A DNA stretch of 64,000 nucleotides from Circinella minor (Eukaryota > Mucoromycota > Mucoromycetes > Mucorales > Lichtheimiaceae), in NCBI GenBank assembly GCA_016758965.1, contig JAEPRB010000170.1:14268-78267 (forward strand), read 5' to 3'. Within the stretch, counting starts at the first letter, position 1, and each line of letters opens with the position of its first letter. The notes beneath the pieces are model-generated. The model did not search any database and was not told the origin of the DNA. It was given only the letters and a program-made list of their open reading frames with translations. The position numbers were made by a program, and so were the translations under genes. Shown in pieces: positions 57,469 through 64,000 of the stretch.

Positions 57469-58163
57469 AAATATCACAGCTATAATTATTAAATTAATAA
57501 ATATATAGACAATTATGGACCCAATGTAAATTTTTATTTATTAAAAGAGAAAGGGGGAAGGGAGTGGGAAAGGGGATTCTATTTTTTATTTTCGGATCCG
57601 TTGATATAAATGGGGGGTTGGTAGAGTAATAAATGATGACATTACTCTTTTATGTAATTATTTTCAAGAAATAATTATATAATTTTTCAGAGTAAGTTTT
57701 CTTCATTCATGCAATCATACGATTTTTTTTTTAAAAAACAGATACTTGCTGTAAAAATAGGATGATGAACAAAGAAAATGAACTATTGAGCCTCAAAAAC
57801 GAAAGTTCGTTTGGAAGAGCGTCGTATTTTATAAAAGTCGATGATCTACACAAATTTCCAATTTACGATTTCATAAAAATTGCATAAGCCAATCATTTAT
57901 TCCACAGGCACCAGAGTGTAGGAATGGAATGGGGGTACTCTCTTTCTCTCTTTTTCAACCATACATTTGTACAACCATGCAAATGATCATGCGAGATGAA
58001 TTGGGTATAGTTGTGATACGTACTTTTTTTTTTTTTTGCGCCACACAGTTTGTGTAGGTTTGATCAGCGTCAAATATGTTTTCTTTTTCTTTGTCTCCTT
58101 TATTTTTTATTATCCCTGTTTTTCTTTTCTTTAAACATACGTGTCAAAAAAAAAAAAAGAAAA
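57469..58163. other. Intergenic
   Basis: AT-rich, with a pyrimidine-rich leader (58078-58135) before the next gene. Nothing else is supported. Confidence 0.5.
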
Positions 58164-59237
58164 ATGCGACTCACTTTCTTTCGATCAAAACAACGAACAT
58201 CATCATCAGATGAACAACAGCAGAAGGAATATTTTTATCAAAATAAAAAGAAAAAAACAAATCATTATCATCATAGTCATCATTATCACCATCATCATCA
58301 TACTAGTCATGATGACAATTATACACCTCAACATTATTTTCATTCATTAAAAGCAAATGGTGCATTAGTATTTCATCGACAACTGCAACGACGGTCCTCT
58401 ATGGATGAAATATTAGATATTACAAACCATGAAAGTGGTTCCAACAATTTAATGATAGGTACCCCACAACCATCAAGAAAATATAAGAAAATACCAACGA
58501 CATGGTCTCCAGCAACAGCACCATCGCCATCCACATTAAGACAACATCAATATAGTACTATTACTGATAATACACAAGAAGATAGTAATAAAGTAGATGA
58601 AAAAGAGGATGATGATACAATCCAACAACGACGACAAGAATTATTAAAATATTATCTTTCACAACATCAACAAAGAAATAGTAAATTACTATTGACTCAA
58701 GAAGAAAATTATAATAATACCAATACAATGGTTATGCGAGAAGAAAAACTTGAACGTGAAGTACAACATTTAAAACGAATGGTCACACTGCTTCGTGACA
58801 TGGTACTTTCTTCAACATCTACACCATCACCTTCATTAAAAAATAGTTTCGATAGTATTAACAATAATTATGATAATAATAATACTAATTGCAATGGTAA
58901 CACATTAAATGAACATGCTAATGATGGGAATAGCAACAGTAGTTACCGTAGTGATAACCATGACAATAGCAATAAAAATCAACATGTATCCTATCCTGAT
59001 CAGCAACAAGAACCAAATAATCCTAATTCTGCAGCAGCTGTTGTTACATACGAACGCAAGTTGCAGATCCTTTTCCAAGAAATCGGTGCGTTGCACAAAG
59101 AACAGGAAAGCTCGGCAATAAGATACCGAGAGTTACAACAACGCCATGATGAACTTTGTACCAAATTACGTGAAAAAGATGAAATGGTTTCTTGTTTACA
59201 AAGTGATTTACGTGCTTTAATGATAAATAATGATTGA
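58164..59237 (+). CDS. Low-complexity coiled-coil protein, unknown function
   Basis: A single exon of 357 aa from ATG 58164 (MRLTFFRSKQRTSS). An in-frame ATG at 58050 would add a hydrophobic leader encoded by leader-like T-rich DNA, so I prefer the internal start. Content: basic N-terminus, His/Tyr-rich run (58255-58310), Arg-Arg-Ser-Ser phosphorylation-like site (QLQRRSSMDEILD), coiled coil around KLEREVQHLKRMVTLLRDMV, Asn-rich spacer, and a C-terminal coiled coil (KLQILFQEIGALHKEQES, RYRELQQRHDELCTKLRE). It could be a cytoskeletal or signalling scaffold. The stop lies 28 bp from the end of the convergent RPP1 gene. Confidence 0.75.
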   Translation: MRLTFFRSKQRTSSSDEQQQKEYFYQNKKKKTNHYHHSHHYHHHHHTSHDDNYTPQHYFHSLKANGALVFHRQLQRRSSMDEILDITNHESGSNNLMIGTPQPSRKYKKIPTTWSPATAPSPSTLRQHQYSTITDNTQEDSNKVDEKEDDDTIQQRRQELLKYYLSQHQQRNSKLLLTQEENYNNTNTMVMREEKLEREVQHLKRMVTLLRDMVLSSTSTPSPSLKNSFDSINNNYDNNNTNCNGNTLNEHANDGNSNSSYRSDNHDNSNKNQHVSYPDQQQEPNNPNSAAAVVTYERKLQILFQEIGALHKEQESSAIRYRELQQRHDELCTKLREKDEMVSCLQSDLRALMINND

Positions 59238-59265
59238 AAAAAAAAATAGTTGAAGAATATGTAAT

Positions 59266-60605
59266 TTATTTATTCTTTTTACCCTTCTTTTTATTTTTTG
59301 ATAATTCATTATTATTATTTAAATTATCTTGTTGATCTCTTTTACGTTTATTCTCATTATTACTATGATTCAAAGAAAGATTATCGGGTATATTCATATC
59401 GACACGAATGGCTGCATTGAGTGTTGATTTTCGTGTTTCTAAAAATTATTATTTCTTATCAGTATAGTGTACGTTGGGGGGGGGATGGTAACTTTAGAAA
59501 AAAAAACAAAGGGGATGATCCTATTACCAGCTTTTAATAAGAGTCGTTGATAATTATGACCTACTGCAGCTTCGATTTGATCACGTCTTAAACCAAATAA
59601 CAGACCACTAAAAAAATATTTCATTTTTTCTTTAAAAATTTAATAAAATAATAATAATAATAGAAAACTTACAGCATTCGTAAATCAGCTGGTTGTCGTA
59701 TATCTAAAGCACGTAATGCTTCACTTGAAAAGATTAAATTATTTCCTCGCGTTACTTCAACAATTCTTTTCACATTTGTAAAGAATAATGCACGTTCCTT
59801 TGCTATTATAGAAATAATAAATAAATAAAAAAAGTTTAATTATCAAAATAAAATTAATAATAATTATTTAACTTACTATGAAATGATTGTGCATAACATA
59901 TTTCAAAAAATACACCTCGAGTAATAGCTACTTGAGCTGCTGCATGATTAGGTATGACACGTTTTACTGCACAATTAATAGAAATAATATCCACATCATA
60001 ATTTTGACAAGCATGTTTAGATACATCCAATGTTAAAGGTCGAACAGCAAGAATATCAACCGATTGATTGGCTACATTTGTCAATACCTATATTTAAAAT
60101 ACAGAGTATGAATAAAACTATTATTCTATTCACTTTCATCATTTTAATACATATATATATATATATATATATATCCATTTACCATTTGATAATTTTTCTT
60201 TGTATCTTCTGCATCAATAGTAACACGTGTTAAAAGTTGCATACCGTCGCGTTTAAATTGATCAAGTTTGATCGGCTACATTAATAAATACAAACTAAGA
60301 AAATTAGATCCTTTCATAATAGTCTTTTGCATAATGAATTGAAAATTCAAAAAAAAAGTCCTTTCTACCTCTACCACTTTTGAAGTGAATGGATCAGAAG
60401 TGGATACATTGAAAGCAATTGTACCATGTTGAACTATTTCAAAAAGAAAACAAGGTTAGCATAAAAAAAAAGTTTAATTTTTTTTTTTTTAAAAAAAAAA
60501 CAACAACCCCATACTAGATTGTATTCGTGCAACAATTTTATCTAATCGTTCAAGATCTTCTTGATTAGGATGTTTTGGATAAGGAATATTGAAGTCATAA
60601 AACAT
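59266..60605 (-). CDS. RPP1: RNase P/MRP protein subunit p30 (Rpp1/RPP30)
   Basis: Seven minus-strand exons (60605-60515, 60433-60369, 60275-60183, 60087-59877, 59802-59673, 59607-59528, 59438-59266) give 280 aa in phase. Start MFYDFNIPYPKHP matches the family's M-x-x-DLNIP start. TIM-barrel-like motifs are LTRVTIDAEDTKKNYQM, DILAVRPLTLDVSKHACQ, YDVDIISINC, AAAQVAITRGVFFEICYAQ, NNLIFSSEALRALDIRQP and LLFGLRRDQIEAAVG. The C-terminal tail is Lys/Asn-rich (NELSKNKKKGKKNK), likely nuclear/nucleolar. Role: pre-tRNA 5' processing and rRNA processing as part of RNase P and MRP. Length is close to yeast Rpp1 (about 293 aa). It diverges from IFM1. Confidence 0.95.
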
Positions 60606-60741
60606 GTCAAAAAAAATAAAAATAAAATAAATAGAGAGAAAAAAAAAAAGGAATATAAACCCAACTCTCTTTTTGTCCTTTTCACTTTTTTTTTTTTTTT
60701 TTTACGATCGACCTCCGCACATAAACAAAAAAAAAAGAGAA
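60606..60741. promoter_or_regulatory. Shared divergent promoter of RPP1 and IFM1
   Basis: Only 136 bp separate the two start codons. The stretch is rich in A/T runs (poly-A on the RPP1 side, T17 at 60687-60703) with CCAACTCTC and CGATCGACCTCCG islands. Both promoters must lie here or overlap the genes. Homopolymer tracts of this kind often exclude nucleosomes. Confidence 0.6.
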
Positions 60742-63700
60742 ATGAATGGTCAACGATTACTTTTTTATGGATCGAGGTATTACCCTCTACATACAACTTT
60801 ACAATATCAACAACGACGTTTATTGAGTCAATCAAAAACAATTTTTCAACAACAACAAGGAGGAGGAAGTGGAAAACTTGGACAACCAGCACTAGGTCGA
60901 CCCTTGTCAAATAAAAATAATGACAGCAAAATTGTTAAAACGGATTGGGCTCGTAGTAAACCGACAGATTCCTCAAGAAATAAACCTGATTTTAGAAATA
61001 ATAATAATAATAATAATAATAAACAACGTCGACCCGTTCCCGAGAAACGCGATTGGACACGTCCAGCTGATCTTGATAAAAAACAATCAAGAAATAAACC
61101 GACAAGCGCTAGAGGAGGTTCTAACACAAGTGGTAATAATAGATATAATAATAATAATAAAGCACCGGCAGGAGAAACAGCAAGTCAACGAAAAGAACGT
61201 AAAAGACGTGAAGAAGAAGTAGCTTTATTAAAAAAACAAGATGAAATGGAAATGCAAAAATTACGTTCAAAACAAAAGAAACAAAGTCAAACGGAAAAAC
61301 AAATGAGAGATGTTTATATTCCAGAAATTATTAATGTGGCCAATTTATCACGTATTCTTGGTATTCGATTAGGTGAGTCTATAATTTTTTTTTTTTTTGC
61401 TATTGTCATAATAGAGAGGTAGACTCGGGATTTTGTAAAAGATGATGATGATATTTTATATATTTATGTGATATGGATTGTAAGGAAAATAACTTTTTTT
61501 TTTTATTTTTATCTTTGTAGAACAAGCATTGCAAACTATGGAGGAGTTGGAAATGGATAATCCGTCGCATGATCGAAGTAAGTTTTTTTTTGTGGATGAT
61601 AATCGGAAAGGGTGAAAAAGGTTTTAACCAAAAAAATTAAATTATATAATGGATAAGTGCTTTCTGCCGATGAATCAAGTTTAATTGCTATGCAATTGGA
61701 TATGAACCCTATTGTTGATGAACGACAATCATTGGATTTATATCCTAGACCTCCACCTGTTGATCCAAGTGTATTACAACCTCGTCCACCCGTAGTAACT
61801 ATTATGGGTCATGTTGATCATGGAAAAACAACATTATTGGATACATTACGTAAAACATCAGTGGCTTCTGGTGAAGCAGGTGGTATTACCCAACATATTG
61901 GTGCATTCTCTGGTAATATATATATCATTAATTTTTATATTTACATACATATCCAGGGGTAAAAAAAGAACTAGCTTAAATATTTATTTACAATTTTTTT
62001 TCTTCTTTATATCATTCTATATTATAGTTCAACTTCCATCGAAAAAAAGTATTACTTTCTTGGATACTCCAGGTCACGCTGCATTTTCATCTATGCGAGC
62101 TCGAGGTGCTCAAGTGACTGATATCGTCGTACTCGTTGTTGCAGCTGATGATGGTGTAATGCCACAAACTCAAGAAGCCATTGAACATGCACAAAGTGCC
62201 AATGTTCCCATTGTAGTAGCCATTAATAAATGTGATAAACCAGGTGTAGATGCTACCAAAGTAAAACAAGAATTAGCACGATATAATGTTCATTTAGAAG
62301 AAATTGGTGGAGATGTGCCTGCTGTAGAAGTCTCTGGTTTAACTGGAAAAAATTTGGATCAATTGGAAGAAACTATTTCAACATTATCTGAAATTCTTGA
62401 ATTGAAAGCTGAACGTGATAATGGTGTCGAAGGTGTCGTGATTGAATCTCAAGTGGAAAAAGGAAGAGGTAATGTGGCAACAGTATTAGTACGTCGTGGT
62501 ACATTGAAACCTGGTTCTACAGTGGTTGCTGGACAAACGTGGTGCCGTGTTCGATCCATGACAGATTACCAAGGTCGTCCTATGAAACAAGCATTACCTG
62601 GTACACCTGTCAAAGTAATTGGTTGGAAAGAAGTACCTACAGCTGGTGATGAAATGTTACAAGCTTCTGATGAGGTTGGTATAATTATTATTATATTATT
62701 AATACCAATAGTAGAAATACAAGTGTGTGTGTGTGTGTGAGAGAGAGAGATGAAAACTAATAACTTTTTTTTTTTTACTGTGATTAGGGTACTGCCAAGA
62801 CAGTAGTTGATAATCGTAAAGCACGTCATCAACGAGATCAGCAACTCAAAGATTTACAAGTGATTAATGAAAAACGTCGCCATCAACGTGAACAATTAGA
62901 ACAAGAGCGATTGATTGAACGAGAATATAAAAAAGAAATGTACATGTTCCATAAAGGCCTTATTGATAGTCCACCTGATTCGTTAGGTAAACGTCTGAGT
63001 GCAATTCAATCAACACTGGATCAAGATGAAAACACCGAAAAGAAAGATGATATTCTTGAATACCGTGCTGTCGTAAAAGGTAACTTTTTAATTTCTGATT
63101 ACACGTTACACATATAGGCATCAATAAGGCACATAAATGAAGTAAAAATAACTCTTTTTATTGTAATTATTACATCTGTTTTTGTTTAGGTGATGTAAGC
63201 GGAACAGTGGAAGCTGTTGTTGATTGTTTGAATGGATTAAGAAATAAACAAATTCAAGTTAAAGTCGTTGAAAGTGGTGTTGGTAATATCACGGAAGGAG
63301 ATGTTCAATTAGCAGCAGCATGCGAAGGTCATGTTATTGGATTTAATGTCAAGGCTGATAAAAAAATTCAAGCTGAAGCAAGTAGACGTGGAGTGACCGT
63401 TCAATCTTATTCTGTCATTTATAAATTATTGGAAGAGGTCAAAGAAAAATTAGGTGATATGCTTCCACCTATTATTACAACACAAGTAGTAGGTGAAGCT
63501 TCTATTTTACAAATCTTTGATATTGGTATTAAAGGTCGAGAAACACGCGCGGTGGCAGGCTGCCGCATTACCAATGGTTCCATTCAAAGAAATAGTCGTG
63601 TTCGAATCTTGCGGGACAAGAATCCAGTCTGGGAAGGTGAATTGGATGCTTTAAGACAAGTCAAGAAAGATATCACGGAAGCTAAAAAGGGATTGGAATG

Positions 63701-63788
63701 TGGCATGTCATTTGAAGGATTTACAGACTTTAAAGCGGGTGATGTGATTCAAAGTATACAAACGATTGAAACAAAACAAAAATTGTAA
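60742..63788 (+). CDS. IFM1: Mitochondrial translation initiation factor IF-2
   Basis: Six exons (60742-61372, 61521-61577, 61658-61912, 62028-62674, 62788-63079, 63190-63788) give 826 aa. Start ATG 60742 ([15 protein letters not shown]) gives an Arg-rich presequence. An Asn/Arg/Lys-rich N domain follows, then an IF2-N-like segment ([17 protein letters not shown]). GTPase motifs start at ~279: [12 protein letters not shown] (G1), GGITQHIG (G2), DTPGHAAF (G3), NKCDKP (G4) and SGLTGK (G5). Next come beta-barrel domain II ([16 protein letters not shown]), a charged helix, domain III ([17 protein letters not shown]) and C-terminal tRNA-binding domain IV ([36 protein letters not shown]). Role: fMet-tRNA delivery to the mitochondrial ribosome in the matrix. 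No damage. The length is larger than yeast Ifm1 because of the low-complexity N-terminus. Confidence 0.97.
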
Positions 63789-64000
63789 AAATAAGTATCA
63801 TTCTTATAATGGAATATTTCTTTCTTTCCCTTGTATTTATCATTCATTTACACTCTCTCCCCCCCCCTCCCTTCTCATCTTCTTCATAAATCAAACATCT
63901 TTATACAATAGAAGCTTTTCACAAGAAAAAAAAATTAGCATATAGTTTTGTATAAATATTTATAAATACAACTATTATTCCTTTATTATTATTATTATAA

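Noticed and set aside
58050..58163. Upstream Met giving a hydrophobic leader (signal peptide) to the coiled-coil protein
   Set aside because: The leader is encoded by T-rich 5' sequence and the downstream ATG has a better A-rich context, so I chose 58164.
1..64000. CRISPR arrays, bacterial operons, rRNA genes
   Set aside because: None seen. Introns and gene content are eukaryotic.

Overview
The window looks like nuclear DNA of an early-diverging filamentous fungus, most likely Mucoromycota (Mucorales type). The genes have many short GT-AG introns (about 50-240 bp). Non-coding DNA is very AT-rich with long A/T runs. The housekeeping genes are eukaryotic (GSK3, mitochondrial IF2, RNase P p30, metaxin, VPS9). 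The window also carries a hypothetical family with a PD...GE-x-K signature that I associate with Mucoromycota. All assignments come from reading translations; no database search was possible.

Left third (1-23.5 kb) is a cluster of decayed mobile elements. From the left: a Mutator-like (MULE) gene on the minus strand that runs off the window and continues in frame into a ubiquitin-specific-protease-like (USP, C19-type) domain; a short orphan ORF; a complete but mutated Helitron (4388-9848) sitting inside one unit of a ~200-bp tandem repeat; a Tc1/mariner element (10185-11521) with TA target duplication; a broken poly-Q gene; and a second MULE (13951-23530) with ~100-bp inverted termini and a perfect 9-bp target duplication. 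The second MULE also encodes transposase plus USP-like peptidase, and it is split between these two domains by a Crypton-type tyrosine-recombinase element carrying a GCR1_C-like C-terminal domain. Nearly all disabling stops can be derived from C-to-T changes.

Middle (24.9-32.1 kb) is an intact housekeeping block: GSK3-type kinase (+), an ankyrin-AAA+ mitochondrial disaggregase of the SKD3/CLPB type (+), and an aquaglyceroporin (-). From 32.1 to about 51.2 kb the DNA is gene-poor. It holds several members of the PD-(D/E)XK-like family in various states of decay: one interrupted by a 525-bp Harbinger-like MITE whose removal restores the reading frame, one truncated beside a Ty3/Gypsy remnant, an inverted partial duplicate, and one nearly intact gene whose last exon runs on into an acidic linker and a PB1 domain.

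Right end (52.0-63.8 kb) is a compact run of apparently functional genes: VPS9-domain Rab5 exchange factor, metaxin-like outer-membrane sorting protein (with a GC-AG intron), a low-complexity coiled-coil protein, RNase P/MRP subunit p30 (RPP1), and mitochondrial translation initiation factor 2 (IFM1). The last two diverge from a 136-bp shared promoter region. The main points of novelty are the repeated MULE-USP fusion, the PD-(D/E)XK-PB1 fusion, and a metazoan-style SKD3 orthologue in a fungus.
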